64,000 bases of DNA from Flavobacterium sp. LC2016-13 (GCF_009707955.1 NZ_WMDQ01000005.1:186001-250000), one strand, 5' to 3'; numbered from the stretch's first letter, positions 42,724-52,304 are shown. Notes: generated from the letters alone by a model not told the origin. Program-made: numbers and translations.

Positions 42724-43604
42724 TGAGTCAATGGGATGGCAAATCAAAAGGAACAGTTTTAGGTTATAAAATATTCGTTTTTTTGATACAGAAAGCGGGT
42801 GTTAAATCCGCTTACGTTTTACTTTATTTTGTTGCTTCTTATTATTTTTTGTTTTTAAAGAAAAGTAATAAGGCCATCTTTTATTATTTTAAAGAACGGC
42901 TAAAGTATCCTCATTTTAAATCTAAAAAAATGGTGTTCAAAAGTTATTATACTTTTGGACAAACCATTATTGATAAAATTTCTATTTCGGCAGGAATGCG
43001 AAATAAATTCAGTTATGAATTTGACGGGATAGAAATTTTAAAAAAACTTTTAGCTGAGAAAAAAGGAGGTGTTTTAATTAGTGCCCATATTGGAAATTTT
43101 GAAATCGCTGAACATTTCTTTGGCGAAATTGATCTTGATTTTCAAATTAATTTGGTCACTACAGATTTAGAACATTCAGCAATTAAAAATTATCTGGAAA
43201 GTATTGCTCAAAAACCAACCGTAAAATTTATAATTATCAGAGATGATTTGTCTCATATTTTTGAGATCAACGCAGCTTTGTCTAATAATGAATTAGTTTG
43301 TTTTACCGGTGATCGTTATTTTGAAGGTACAAAATCGTTGTCTGAAAAAATTCTTGGCGAGGAAGCTAACTTTCCTGCAGGTCCGTTTTTAATTGCATCA
43401 CGATTAAAAGTTCCTGTTGTTTTTGTTTATGTAATGAAAGAACAAAACCTGCATTATCATTTATATGCCCGTGAAGCTGTAGTAAAACACAGAGACGAAA
43501 AAGCACTTTTAAGATCTTATATCGAAAGTGTAGAATCGATGCTTGAAAAGTATCCTTTACAGTGGTTCAATTATTTTGATTTCTGGAACCAGTTAAAAAA
43601 GTAA
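42723..43604 (+). CDS. LpxL/HtrB-like acyltransferase
   Basis: 293 residues with an N-terminal hydrophobic segment (VLLYFVASYYFLFL). SAHIGNFEIAEHF contains the HxxxxE-type motif (here HIGNFE) of lipid A acyltransferases, and TGDRYFEGT is a second family block. By analogy with aryl polyene loci it may attach the acyl or polyene chain to its partner. It overlaps the ACP stop by one base. Confidence 0.85.
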   Translation: MSQWDGKSKGTVLGYKIFVFLIQKAGVKSAYVLLYFVASYYFLFLKKSNKAIFYYFKERLKYPHFKSKKMVFKSYYTFGQTIIDKISISAGMRNKFSYEFDGIEILKKLLAEKKGGVLISAHIGNFEIAEHFFGEIDLDFQINLVTTDLEHSAIKNYLESIAQKPTVKFIIIRDDLSHIFEINAALSNNELVCFTGDRYFEGTKSLSEKILGEEANFPAGPFLIASRLKVPVVFVYVMKEQNLHYHLYAREAVVKHRDEKALLRSYIESVESMLEKYPLQWFNYFDFWNQLKK

Positions 43605-43658
43605 AATATAACATTTAAAGTCATTCTTTCATAAATACCCCAAATCTTAAAACAAAAT

Positions 43659-45299
43659 ATGCAGGAATTTGACACAATTATCATCGGTTCTGGAGTTGGA
43701 GGATTATCAACTGCAATATGTTTGGCGAGAGCCGGGCAAAAAGTTTTAGTACTGGAACAACATTATGTTCCTGGTGGCTGGAGTCATAGTTTTACTTTAA
43801 AAGGACAACGTTTTAGTCCCGGTGTTCATTACGTGGGACTACTTGATGAAGGACAATCTACAGATAAATTATATCGTGGTTTAGGAATTGCCAACGATAT
43901 GGTTTTTTTTAGAATGAACAAAGATGCCTACGAGCATTGTTTAATTGGTGACGAAAGTTTCGATTTACCTGCCGGAGTTGACAATCTTAAAAAAAGACTT
44001 TCTTCACACTTTCCACACGAAGAAAAAAATATAAACGAATATCTTACACTAGTTCAAAGAGTAAGTTATGAACTGCAATTAATTCCAAAACTAAAAGGTT
44101 TCTGGCAAAACATAACCGTTCCGTTTCGTACCAAACATTTCGGAAAATTTGCTTTATTTCCTTTAAAGAAAGTTGTGGGTTGGCACGTAAAAGATCCAAT
44201 ATTAAAAGCAGTCCTTAATATACAATGTGGCGATCATGGCCTTTCGCCAAACAGAGCCTGTTTTCCTGTACATTGTTCTGTAATGAGTCATTATTTCGAT
44301 GGCGGTTTCTACCCAATGGGCGGCGGCGGCGGTATTGTAAAAGCCATGACAAACGGAATAAAAAGACATGGCGGTGAAGTTCGCGTAAAACAAAACGTTA
44401 AAAACATTATTGTCGAAAATAAAAAGGCAATAGGCGTTCAGCTTGAAAATGGCGACAGAATAATGGCTAAAAATATTGTTTCAAATGCAGATCCTTCTAT
44501 TACCTATTTAAATTTAATTGGCAAAGAACATATCAGTAAATCACTCATCAAAAAATTAGAGAAAACAAAATATTCTGTTACCTCTTTAATTTTGTTTTTG
44601 ACATTAGATTTAGATGTTACTCAATTTCAAATTGATTCAGGAAATATCTGGATGATGAAAGATGAAAATGATGATGCTAATTTTGAACATTTAATGAGCG
44701 ATACTATTGCAACCGGAGATTCATTTCCTGCCGTTTTTATTAGTTGTACAACGCTTAAAGATCCGGCAAGTTTTAACGGAAGATACCATAATTTCGAAAT
44801 TGTGACTTACGTAAACTATGATCAATTGAGTGATTTTAATGGTTTAGAAGATTATCACAACGAAGAGTATAAAAAGTTTAAAGAAAAAATAGTCGATAAA
44901 CTGATGAATAATGTGGAGAAAATAATTCCGAATGCAAAACAGCACATTATTCAGGCAGAATTAGGAACTCCAAAAACAAACGAATTTTATATTAATTCGA
45001 CAAAAGGAAATGTTTACGGAACAGAGAAAACATTAAATCAGGTTGGTCCTTTTTCATATAAAAATAAAACAGAGATCGAAAACCTGTTTCTTTGCGGAGC
45101 TTGCACATTATCTCACGGAGTTACAGGTGCAACACATTCAGGACTTGCAGCAGCTGCAACAATTTTGGGTTGCACAGCCGATGATTTATTGATAGAAGAT
45201 GAGAATCAAAAAATTCGAATTTATGATGCCGAAGATGCGTCTACATGGCCGGATTGGGTTCATACAAAACGAACAGATAAAATAAGGAAATTCGTTTAA
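43659..45299 (+). CDS. Phytoene-desaturase-like FAD oxidoreductase
   Basis: 546 residues. IIIGSGVGGLSTAICLARAG followed by VLEQHYVPGGWSHSF is the FAD-binding start of the CrtI/COG1233 family, and the C-terminal LFLCGACTLSHGVTGATHSG closes the FAD site. In flexirubin loci such an enzyme is placed to oxidise or desaturate the chain or ring; its reaction is inferred. Confidence 0.85.
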   Translation: MQEFDTIIIGSGVGGLSTAICLARAGQKVLVLEQHYVPGGWSHSFTLKGQRFSPGVHYVGLLDEGQSTDKLYRGLGIANDMVFFRMNKDAYEHCLIGDESFDLPAGVDNLKKRLSSHFPHEEKNINEYLTLVQRVSYELQLIPKLKGFWQNITVPFRTKHFGKFALFPLKKVVGWHVKDPILKAVLNIQCGDHGLSPNRACFPVHCSVMSHYFDGGFYPMGGGGGIVKAMTNGIKRHGGEVRVKQNVKNIIVENKKAIGVQLENGDRIMAKNIVSNADPSITYLNLIGKEHISKSLIKKLEKTKYSVTSLILFLTLDLDVTQFQIDSGNIWMMKDENDDANFEHLMSDTIATGDSFPAVFISCTTLKDPASFNGRYHNFEIVTYVNYDQLSDFNGLEDYHNEEYKKFKEKIVDKLMNNVEKIIPNAKQHIIQAELGTPKTNEFYINSTKGNVYGTEKTLNQVGPFSYKNKTEIENLFLCGACTLSHGVTGATHSGLAAAATILGCTADDLLIEDENQKIRIYDAEDASTWPDWVHTKRTDKIRKFV

Positions 45300-45309
45300 A
45301 AAAAAATAC

Positions 45310-45317
45310 TTATTTTT
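45310..45317 (+). promoter_or_regulatory. -7 element before darA
   Basis: TATTTTTG is a perfect TANNTTTG 31 bases before the darA ATG. The -33 element is not evident, so an internal promoter is only possible. Confidence 0.4.
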
Positions 45318-45347
45318 GCGCTTTCCACACCAAATCAACAAACCAAA

Positions 45348-46250
45348 ATGAAAAATGTTCTTGTAATCTACTATTCTCAGTCTGGACAGCTAGGAGAAAT
45401 TGCACGCAATATTGCAAAGCCCTTCCTGAATTCAGATGAAATAAATGTAACTTTTCATGAAATACAATTAGAGAAGCCTTTCCCTTTTCCTTGGGATAAA
45501 AGCTCTTTTTTTGATGCTTTTCCGGAATCTTTTTTACAAATTCCAACAGCATTAAAACCTGTATCAGATGAAGTTCTCAATACAAAATTTGACCTGGTTC
45601 TTTTTCATTATCAAGTTTGGTATTTATCACCATCTATCCCTGTAAATTCATTTTTAAAAAGTGACGAAGCCAAAAAAATTCTAAATAATACGCCTGTTAT
45701 TACCATTAGCGGTTCTCGTAATATGTGGATTATGGCGCAGGAAAAAATTAAAAGTTTACTAAAAGAAGCCAATGCACAATTGGTAGGAAATGTAGCTTTA
45801 GTAGATCGTGTAGGAAATTTAATAAGTGTTATTACAATTGTTGAATGGATGTTTTCCGGTGTTAAGAAAAAGTATCTTGGAATTTTCCCTTTACCGGGAG
45901 TTTCAGACAAAGACATTCAGGAATCTGAAAAGTTTGGAAAAGTAATGCTTTCAGAATTTCAACAGAACAATTTAAGCAATTTACAGCCAAAATTGCTGGC
46001 AATTGATGCGGTAAAAATCAGTCCGTATTTAGTAACTGTTGACAAAACAGCGAATAAAATTTTCAATAAATGGTCAAACCTTATCTATAAAAATAAAAAT
46101 AACAGAAAACTGCTGCTTAAACTATTTAATGTTTATTTATTCCTTGCGATATGGTTAATCTCACCAATAGTGTATATATTGCACCTTATTACCTACCCCA
46201 TTAAATTAAATACGATAAAAAAAGAAACTCAATATTATAAAGGAGTTTAA
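45348..46250 (+). CDS. darA: Dialkylresorcinol condensing enzyme DarA
   Basis: 300 residues. The N-terminus VLVIYYSQSGQLGEIARNIA is flavodoxin-like and the FPFPWDKSSFFDAFPESF block is the typical DarA segment; the C-terminus has a hydrophobic helix (YLFLAIWLISPIVYILHL). With DarB it makes the dialkylresorcinol that esterifies the aryl polyene of flexirubin. darB follows at 18 bases. Confidence 0.9.
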   Translation: MKNVLVIYYSQSGQLGEIARNIAKPFLNSDEINVTFHEIQLEKPFPFPWDKSSFFDAFPESFLQIPTALKPVSDEVLNTKFDLVLFHYQVWYLSPSIPVNSFLKSDEAKKILNNTPVITISGSRNMWIMAQEKIKSLLKEANAQLVGNVALVDRVGNLISVITIVEWMFSGVKKKYLGIFPLPGVSDKDIQESEKFGKVMLSEFQQNNLSNLQPKLLAIDAVKISPYLVTVDKTANKIFNKWSNLIYKNKNNRKLLLKLFNVYLFLAIWLISPIVYILHLITYPIKLNTIKKETQYYKGV

Positions 46251-46268
46251 GAAGACGAAAGTAGAATT

Positions 46269-47402
46269 ATGTTTGAAGTATATATTACCAGAGCCGCAAA
46301 ATTTTTGCCAAACGAAGCTGTTTCAAATGATGAAATGGAAAGTTATTTAGGTCTTATTAATGATACCGCTTCTAAAGCAAGACGTATTATTTTGCGCAAT
46401 AATAAAATTTTAAGTCGCCATTACGCTGTAGACAAAGCAGGAAAAAGTACACACAGCAATGCTGAGTTAACTCGCAATGCGATAGAACAATTATTTGATG
46501 AGAAATTTACCGCTCAGGATGTCGAAGTCCTTTCATGCGGAACTTCAACACCAGATATTTTCCTTCCATCTCATGCCGCAATGGTTCATGGTTTGCTTAA
46601 AAATAAATCGGTAGAATTAAATTCTTCGACCGGGGTTTGTTGCGCCGGAATGAATTCATTGAAATTTGGTTTTCTTTCTGTAAGATCAGGAAACTCTAAA
46701 AATGCTATTTGTACAGGATCTGAAAAAGTTTCGACATGGTTAATAGCAAAAAAATACAGCCAGGAAGTAAGCAATTTAAAAAGCCTTGAAGAGCAACCTA
46801 TTATTGCTTTCAAAAAAGATTTTTTACGTTGGATGTTATCTGATGGTGCTGGTGCATTACTATTACAAAATGAACCGGGCGAAGGCATTTCTTTAAAAAT
46901 CGAATGGATGGAAGCTTTTTCATACGCATTTGAATTAGAGACTTGTATGTATGCCGGTGGAGATAAATTAGAGAATGGCGAAATTAAATCATGGAGCGAT
47001 TACGAACCTGAAGAATTGTTAAATCAATCTGTTTTTTCTATCAAACAAGATGTGAAATTATTAGATGAATTTATACTTTCTAAAGGAGCTGACAGTATGA
47101 AAGACGCCATGGATAAAAATAATATTTCTCCAGATCAAATCGATTATTTCATTCCTCACGTTTCTTCTAACTTTTTTGTTGAAGGACTTAAAAAAGGATT
47201 AAGTGAAAAAGGAGTTGGAATGGCTGATGAAAAATGGTTCATGAATCTTTCAAGAGTAGGAAACGTAGGTTCTGCCTCTATTTATTTAGCTTTAGAAGAA
47301 TTGATGAATTCCGGAAACCTTAAAAAAGGAGACCGTATTCTTTTATCTGTACCTGAAAGTGGAAGATTTTCTTTTGCTTATGCTTATTTAACCGTTTGTT
47401 AA
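46269..47402 (+). CDS. darB: Ketosynthase III-like DarB
   Basis: 377 residues, FabH-like. GVCCAGMNSLKFG at about 122-134 holds the catalytic cysteine, PHVSSNFFVEG the histidine and RVGNVGSASIYLALEEL the asparagine. It condenses two acyl units so that DarA can form the resorcinol ring. Its TAA stop shares a base with the ATG of the next gene. Confidence 0.92.
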   Translation: MFEVYITRAAKFLPNEAVSNDEMESYLGLINDTASKARRIILRNNKILSRHYAVDKAGKSTHSNAELTRNAIEQLFDEKFTAQDVEVLSCGTSTPDIFLPSHAAMVHGLLKNKSVELNSSTGVCCAGMNSLKFGFLSVRSGNSKNAICTGSEKVSTWLIAKKYSQEVSNLKSLEEQPIIAFKKDFLRWMLSDGAGALLLQNEPGEGISLKIEWMEAFSYAFELETCMYAGGDKLENGEIKSWSDYEPEELLNQSVFSIKQDVKLLDEFILSKGADSMKDAMDKNNISPDQIDYFIPHVSSNFFVEGLKKGLSEKGVGMADEKWFMNLSRVGNVGSASIYLALEELMNSGNLKKGDRILLSVPESGRFSFAYAYLTVC

Positions 47403-47833
47403 TGGAGAGAACTTTACTTTTAGAAAAAAATGCAGTCGAAAATTTATTACCACAAAAGTTTCCTTTTGTAATGGTAGATAAAATGTATTCGTTTACCGAA
47501 ACTTCATTAGTTTCAGGTTTACAAATACAAAGCGACAATATTTTTTTCGATAATAATACTTTTTTAGAAGCCGGATTAATCGAACACATGGCGCAATCAG
47601 TCGCGTTGCATACCGGTTATGAGTTTTTTTTAAGAAAAGAAACAGCTCCAACCGGATATATTGGCTCTATCAAAGAAATTGAAATTAAAAGATTACCTGA
47701 AATTAACGATACGATTCAATCAACGGTAACTATTTTACAGGAATTTGCCGGAATCACTTTAGTGAATATAGTAACGACTTTAAATAATGAAGAAATTGCT
47801 ACGGGACAAATGAAAACTGTTTTAGCCAAATAA
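47402..47833 (+). CDS. Hotdog-fold dehydratase-like protein (His missing)
   Basis: 143 residues from the ATG at 47402 (TAATG overlap with darB). LLPQKFPFVMVDKMYSF matches FabZ-like LPHRxPFLLVD, but the histidine is replaced by lysine or glutamine, while GLIEHMAQSVAL keeps the glutamate region. It may pair with the next hotdog protein as a heterodimer in which only one half carries the histidine. Confidence 0.75.
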   Translation: MERTLLLEKNAVENLLPQKFPFVMVDKMYSFTETSLVSGLQIQSDNIFFDNNTFLEAGLIEHMAQSVALHTGYEFFLRKETAPTGYIGSIKEIEIKRLPEINDTIQSTVTILQEFAGITLVNIVTTLNNEEIATGQMKTVLAK

Positions 47834-47840
47834 ATAAGTA

Positions 47841-48305
47841 TTGGAGACTAACGTTGACATACAAAATTACCTTCCACACCGAGCTCCTTTGCTTATGGTG
47901 GATTTGATATTAGATTTGGATGCCAACTTTGTAGCAACCACATTTTTAATAAAAGAAGACAATGTTTTTGTTGACAAAGGTACTTTTATAGAAGCCGGTT
48001 TAATAGAAAATACAGCACAAACCTGTTCTTCTATTGTTGGTAAAAAATATTTTGTTGACGAAGACGGAGCCGAAAATGACAACGTAAATGTTATTGGTTT
48101 TATCAGTGCTTTAAAAAATGTAAAAATACATTCGTTACCAAAAGTTGGAGATACAATTACAACCAAAGCAAACTTGGTTTCGAAATTTGCCGGCGAAGAT
48201 TATACTTTATGTACCATGAGCTGCGAAAGCTCACTTGGTGACAAATTACTTTTAGAATGTGAAATCAATTTGTTTATTCAAAAAACAATTTCGGTTATCT
48301 CATAA
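47841..48305 (+). CDS. 3-hydroxyacyl-ACP dehydratase-like hotdog protein (TTG start)
   Basis: 154 residues from a TTG start at 47841, 7 bases after the previous stop; the first ATG lies inside the conserved block. YLPHRAPLLMVDLIL has the catalytic histidine and GLIENTAQTC the glutamate. It should dehydrate beta-hydroxyacyl intermediates to the trans double bonds of the polyene. Confidence 0.85.
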   Translation: METNVDIQNYLPHRAPLLMVDLILDLDANFVATTFLIKEDNVFVDKGTFIEAGLIENTAQTCSSIVGKKYFVDEDGAENDNVNVIGFISALKNVKIHSLPKVGDTITTKANLVSKFAGEDYTLCTMSCESSLGDKLLLECEINLFIQKTISVIS

Positions 48306-48329
48306 TTTCAATCGAAAATAAAAACGGTC

Positions 48330-48734
48330 ATGGAAAAAGAAAAAGTACCACAAGACAAAGGTAATTTAACCAAAAACAATCTAAAAGAATTACTGTATGC
48401 CACCGATGAAAATGGTGATTACACTACAACTTTAAGTTCTGGTTGGGAGCCAAAAACAATTGCACTTTCTAATTCTATCGATGATATAAAAGAGCGCATT
48501 GCCGAAGCAAAATTGCAGGTTGAAACCGGTGAATCAAGTCCGATTTGTTATTATATGGAAGTTAACAAAATGGATATTACCATTCTTGCCAGTTATGTTG
48601 GACTTTGGAAATGGCGCGTAAAAAGACATTTTAAACCTAATGTTTTTGCAAAATTAAACGATAAAACTTTACAAAAATATGCCGATGCTTTTGAGATATC
48701 GGTACAAGAATTAAAAAATATTAAATCAGACTAA
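48330..48734 (+). CDS. Conserved-looking unknown protein of the pigment locus
   Basis: 134 residues, soluble, no motif I recognise. ETGESSPICYYMEVNKMDITILASYVGLWKWRVKRHF lies in the middle (residues about 69-105) and the C-terminus KYADAFEISVQELKNIKSD looks like a small helical, HTH-like end. Its stop overlaps the start of the BtrH-like gene by one base, so it is coupled to it. Confidence 0.7.
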   Translation: MEKEKVPQDKGNLTKNNLKELLYATDENGDYTTTLSSGWEPKTIALSNSIDDIKERIAEAKLQVETGESSPICYYMEVNKMDITILASYVGLWKWRVKRHFKPNVFAKLNDKTLQKYADAFEISVQELKNIKSD

Positions 48735-49732
48735 TGCAAACTAATTTTACACATCATCAATCTGCTCACTGCGAAAACGGAGTAGCTTCGAATTTGTTAA
48801 AAAACAACGGTCTCAACATTAGCGAGCCAATGGTTTTTGGTATTGGTTCTGGACTTTTTTTCGTGTATTTACCATTTATAAAAGTAAATCACGCACCAGC
48901 GATTAGCTATAGAACTTTGCCTGGGCAAATTTTTAATAAACTGGCAAGTCGTTTAAATTTAAAAATAAAAAGACAAAAATTCTCCTCTACAGTTAATGCA
49001 AACAAAGCTTTAGATGAAAATTTAAAAAATAATATTCCAACCGGATTACAAGTTGGTGTTTATCATTTAAGTTATTTTCCTGATGAATATCGCTTTCATT
49101 TTAATGCTCACAATTTAGTTGTTTACGGAAAAACCGAAACAGATTATTTAGTAAGCGATCCTGTAATGGAAACCGTTACAACTTTAACACACGACGAATT
49201 AGATAAAGTACGTTTTGCCAAAGGCGCTTTTGCACCAAGAGGACAAATGTATTACCCGATAAATATTCCTGAAACGGTAGATTTAAAAAGTGCCATCATC
49301 AAAGGAATAAAAAATACCTGCCGCGATATGTTAGCACCAATGCCAATTGTTGGTGTACGCGGAATTAAATTTGTATCCAAACAAATCAGAAAATGGCCTG
49401 TAAAGCACGGTACTAAAAAAGCCAATCATTATTTGGCCCAAATGGTTCGTATGCAGGAAGAAATAGGAACCGGAGGCGGAGGTTTCCGTTTTATATATGC
49501 TGCTTTTTTACAAGAAGCTTCGGTTATTTTAGGTAATGAAGAGCTAAAAGTACTTTCAAAAGAAATGACTCAAATTGGCGATTCATGGCGTGATTTTGCT
49601 GTTGAAGCATCCCGTATTTACAAAAACAGAAGCGCAAAAGAAGATGCTTATAATACTATTGCCGACGAACTTTTGAGTATTGCCAATAGAGAAGAAATCT
49701 TTTTCAAAAAACTAAAAAAAGCAATTAGCTAA
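48734..49732 (+). CDS. BtrH N-terminal-domain protein (acyltransferase-like)
   Basis: 332 residues. HHQSAHCENGVASNLL at 7-22 contains the His-Cys of the BtrH family, whose founder transfers an acyl group from ACP in butirosin synthesis by a cysteine-protease-like mechanism; Cys13 would be the nucleophile. NAHNLVVYGKTETDYLVSDP supplies a likely histidine. Here it may transfer the polyene acyl chain from ACP to the dialkylresorcinol; this is inference. Confidence 0.8.
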   Translation: MQTNFTHHQSAHCENGVASNLLKNNGLNISEPMVFGIGSGLFFVYLPFIKVNHAPAISYRTLPGQIFNKLASRLNLKIKRQKFSSTVNANKALDENLKNNIPTGLQVGVYHLSYFPDEYRFHFNAHNLVVYGKTETDYLVSDPVMETVTTLTHDELDKVRFAKGAFAPRGQMYYPINIPETVDLKSAIIKGIKNTCRDMLAPMPIVGVRGIKFVSKQIRKWPVKHGTKKANHYLAQMVRMQEEIGTGGGGFRFIYAAFLQEASVILGNEELKVLSKEMTQIGDSWRDFAVEASRIYKNRSAKEDAYNTIADELLSIANREEIFFKKLKKAIS

Positions 49733-49740
49733 AAAATATC

Positions 49741-50493
49741 TTGAATTCCATAATTAAAATAGAATCCCTTTCGAAAAAGTACAAAAATGCAGAAATGTAT
49801 TCTTTGAACGAAGTCTCGTTACATATAAATGAAGGCAATATTTTTGGTTTATTAGGTCCAAACGGTGCCGGAAAAACCACTTTAATTTCTATGCTTTGCG
49901 GATTGGTAAAACCAACTTCAGGACATTTTACAATTGATGATTTAAACTACACCGATCATTCTTCACAAATAAAAAAAATCATTGGCGTTGTTCCTCAGGA
50001 ATATGCATTGTATCCTACTTTGACGGCCAGAGAAAATTTGCAATATTTTGGAAGTATGTATGGCTTGAAAGGTTCAGATTTAAAAGATAAAGTAATCGAA
50101 ACTTTAGACCTTTTAGGATTATTAAAATTCGCTGACAAACGTATCGAAACATTTTCGGGCGGAATGAAACGAAGAGTAAATTTGATTGCCGGAATTCTGC
50201 ACAATCCAAAAGTTTTATTTTTAGATGAACCAACCGTTGGTGTTGATGTTCAGTCTAAAAATGCAATTATAGATTATTTAAAATTATTAAACCAAAACGG
50301 AACAACCATTATTTATACGTCACATCATTTGGCTGAAGCCGAAGATTTTTGCACCAATATTGCCATTTTAGACCGAGGCAAAATTTATGCGCAAGGAACG
50401 CCGTCAAGCTTAATTTCTTCTACTGATAACGCAAGAAATCTTGAAGAAGTTTTTATTTCATTAACCGGTAAAGACTTTAGAGATGAGCTATAA
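49741..50493 (+). CDS. ABC transporter ATP-binding protein (TTG start)
   Basis: 250 residues from TTG at 49741; no ATG lies before the conserved SLSKKYKNAEMYSLNEVSLH. Walker A is GPNGAGKT, the signature FSGGMKRR, Walker B VLFLDEPTVGVD and the switch histidine in YTSHHLAEAED. It pairs with the permease, whose start overlaps by 11 bases, as an exporter. Confidence 0.93.
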   Translation: MNSIIKIESLSKKYKNAEMYSLNEVSLHINEGNIFGLLGPNGAGKTTLISMLCGLVKPTSGHFTIDDLNYTDHSSQIKKIIGVVPQEYALYPTLTARENLQYFGSMYGLKGSDLKDKVIETLDLLGLLKFADKRIETFSGGMKRRVNLIAGILHNPKVLFLDEPTVGVDVQSKNAIIDYLKLLNQNGTTIIYTSHHLAEAEDFCTNIAILDRGKIYAQGTPSSLISSTDNARNLEEVFISLTGKDFRDEL

Positions 50494-51766
50494 AATTTGG
50501 ATGTCTGTAGTAAAAGAATTCTTGTTGTTAAGACGGGATTTAGGTGGTTTAATCATATTGTTTGTCATGCCGTTGGTACTTGTTATCACCGTAACATTGA
50601 TACAAGACAGTACTTTTAAAACCGTAAGCGATTCTAAAATAGAGATTTTATTAATCGATAATGATAAAGGCGACGTTTCTAAAACTGTTTTTGAAAATCT
50701 TGAAAAAAGCAGTTTGTTTACCGTTGTAACGCAAATCGACAATCAGCCAATTACAGAAGAAATTGCTAAAGAAGCCGTTTACAAAGGAAAATATAAACTC
50801 GCAATTGTAATTCCTTCAAAATTAAGCGTCGATTTACAAGCAAAAATTGATCAGAATGTAGACAACATTTTGAGCAATATGGGTTTAACAGATACTGTTG
50901 CCAAACCCAAAACTCCGAAAATAATCAAAGAAAAAGAAGTAAAACTTTATTTTGACCCGGCCGTTCAGTTGAGTTTTAAAAATGCGGTAATGAGTTCGAT
51001 TGATAAAATGATTTCTCAAATCGAATCAAAATCAATTTACAAGACTTTTCAAAATCAATTGGGCGAAGGAAATGCTGATTTCGAGCAAAAAAGTTTCATC
51101 TCTTTCAAAGAAATAATTCCAACCATAAACAACAAAGAAGTCCGACCAAATTCAGTGCAGCACAACGTTCCTGCCTGGACACTTTTTGCAATATTTTTTA
51201 TTGTAATTCCGTTGTCTATTAATATCGTAAAAGAAAAAACACAAGGAACATTTGTTCGTTTAAGAACCAATCCGTCTTCTAATCTTATTGTGATTATAGG
51301 AAAAACAATTACGTACTCAGCCATTTGTATGATCCAGTTTTATATGATGGTTGCCGTGGCAGTATTTTTATTTCCCCATATTGGTTTGCCTTCCTTAAAT
51401 ATCGAAGGACATTTATTTTTAATGAGTATTGTGGCTTTATTTTCAGGATTTGCAGCTATTGGTTTCGGAATTTTACTTGGAACTGTTGCAAGTACACAAG
51501 AACAATCGGCTCCTTTTGGTGCAACAAGTGTTATCATTTTAGCTGCAATTGGCGGTGTTTGGGTTCCTGTTTTTGCAATGCCAAAAATCATGCAAATCGT
51601 TGCCAAATCATCACCAATGAATTGGGCTTTAGAAGCTTTTTATGATGTTTTATTACGCAACATATCTTTCCTGGAAATCATACCAAAAATAAGTTTACTG
51701 TTTTTGTTTTTTATTATCACAACATCCATTGCATTATTTTATGACAAAAAGAAAAGAACAGTATAA
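50483..51766 (+). CDS. ABC-2 type permease
   Basis: 427 residues. One N-terminal membrane segment (LIILFVMPLVLVITVTLI), a long extracytoplasmic domain (about 45-230) and five further segments at the C-terminus, the layout of drug/lipid exporters. With the ATPase it could export the pigment or precursor across the inner membrane. Confidence 0.9.
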   Translation: MSYKIWMSVVKEFLLLRRDLGGLIILFVMPLVLVITVTLIQDSTFKTVSDSKIEILLIDNDKGDVSKTVFENLEKSSLFTVVTQIDNQPITEEIAKEAVYKGKYKLAIVIPSKLSVDLQAKIDQNVDNILSNMGLTDTVAKPKTPKIIKEKEVKLYFDPAVQLSFKNAVMSSIDKMISQIESKSIYKTFQNQLGEGNADFEQKSFISFKEIIPTINNKEVRPNSVQHNVPAWTLFAIFFIVIPLSINIVKEKTQGTFVRLRTNPSSNLIVIIGKTITYSAICMIQFYMMVAVAVFLFPHIGLPSLNIEGHLFLMSIVALFSGFAAIGFGILLGTVASTQEQSAPFGATSVIILAAIGGVWVPVFAMPKIMQIVAKSSPMNWALEAFYDVLLRNISFLEIIPKISLLFLFFIITTSIALFYDKKKRTV

Positions 51767-52190
51767 CGAAGCAACTTCACTAACCGTTTCTCATGAAATC
51801 AGAATTCGTTTTAACGAAACTGATCCGTTGGGAATCGTTTGGCATGGCAATTATATTACCTATTTCGAGGATGGACGAGAAGCTTTTGGACGCGAACACG
51901 GACTTACTTATTTGGATATTGGAAATACGGGCTATACAACGCCAATTGTAAAATCAAAATGCGAACATAAACTATCTTTGCGTTACGGCGATGTTGTAAC
52001 AATTGAAACAACGGTAGTTGATACTCCGGCCGCAAAAATGATTTATCGTTTTAAAATAATTGATGCCCAGGGCGAAGTAGCATGTACTGGCGAAACCGTT
52101 CAGGTATTTTTAGATAAAGATGGAAATTTGATGCTTACGAATCCTCCTTTTTATGAAGAATGGAAACGTAAAGTGGGATTGATAAAATAA
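51741..52190 (+). CDS. Acyl-CoA/ACP thioesterase (4-hydroxybenzoyl-CoA type)
   Basis: 149 residues from the ATG at 51741, overlapping the permease end by 26 bases. RFNETDPLGIVWHGNYITYFEDGR is the YbgC-like hotdog motif near residues 21-44 with the catalytic aspartate. It may release acyl chains from carrier protein. Confidence 0.88.
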   Translation: MTKRKEQYNEATSLTVSHEIRIRFNETDPLGIVWHGNYITYFEDGREAFGREHGLTYLDIGNTGYTTPIVKSKCEHKLSLRYGDVVTIETTVVDTPAAKMIYRFKIIDAQGEVACTGETVQVFLDKDGNLMLTNPPFYEEWKRKVGLIK

Positions 52191-52202
52191 TCCACTTCAA
52201 CT

Positions 52203-52288
52203 CCTGCAAGGTTTTCAAAACCTTACAGGTGTAAAATTTTAAAGTACTATTTAATCTATACCTACAAGGTTTTAAAAACCTTGCAGGA
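52203..52288. repeat. Pair of palindromic repeats CCTGCAAGGTTTT...
   Basis: CCTGCAAGGTTTTCAAAACC then TTACAGGT (52203-52230), and a second near-copy in reverse order at 52260-52288 (ACCTACAAGGTTTTAAAAAC then CTTGCAGGA). Each is a self-palindrome, and the two also pair with each other. The second overlaps an apparent upstream extension of the next gene. Confidence 0.8.
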
Positions 52289-52304
52289 AATTGAAAATCA
52301 CAAA

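Noticed and set aside
47841..47843. Frame error because this hotdog gene has no early ATG
   Set aside because: A TTG lies 7 bases after the previous stop at the expected place; TTG also starts the ABC ATPase at 49741, so it is a normal alternative start.
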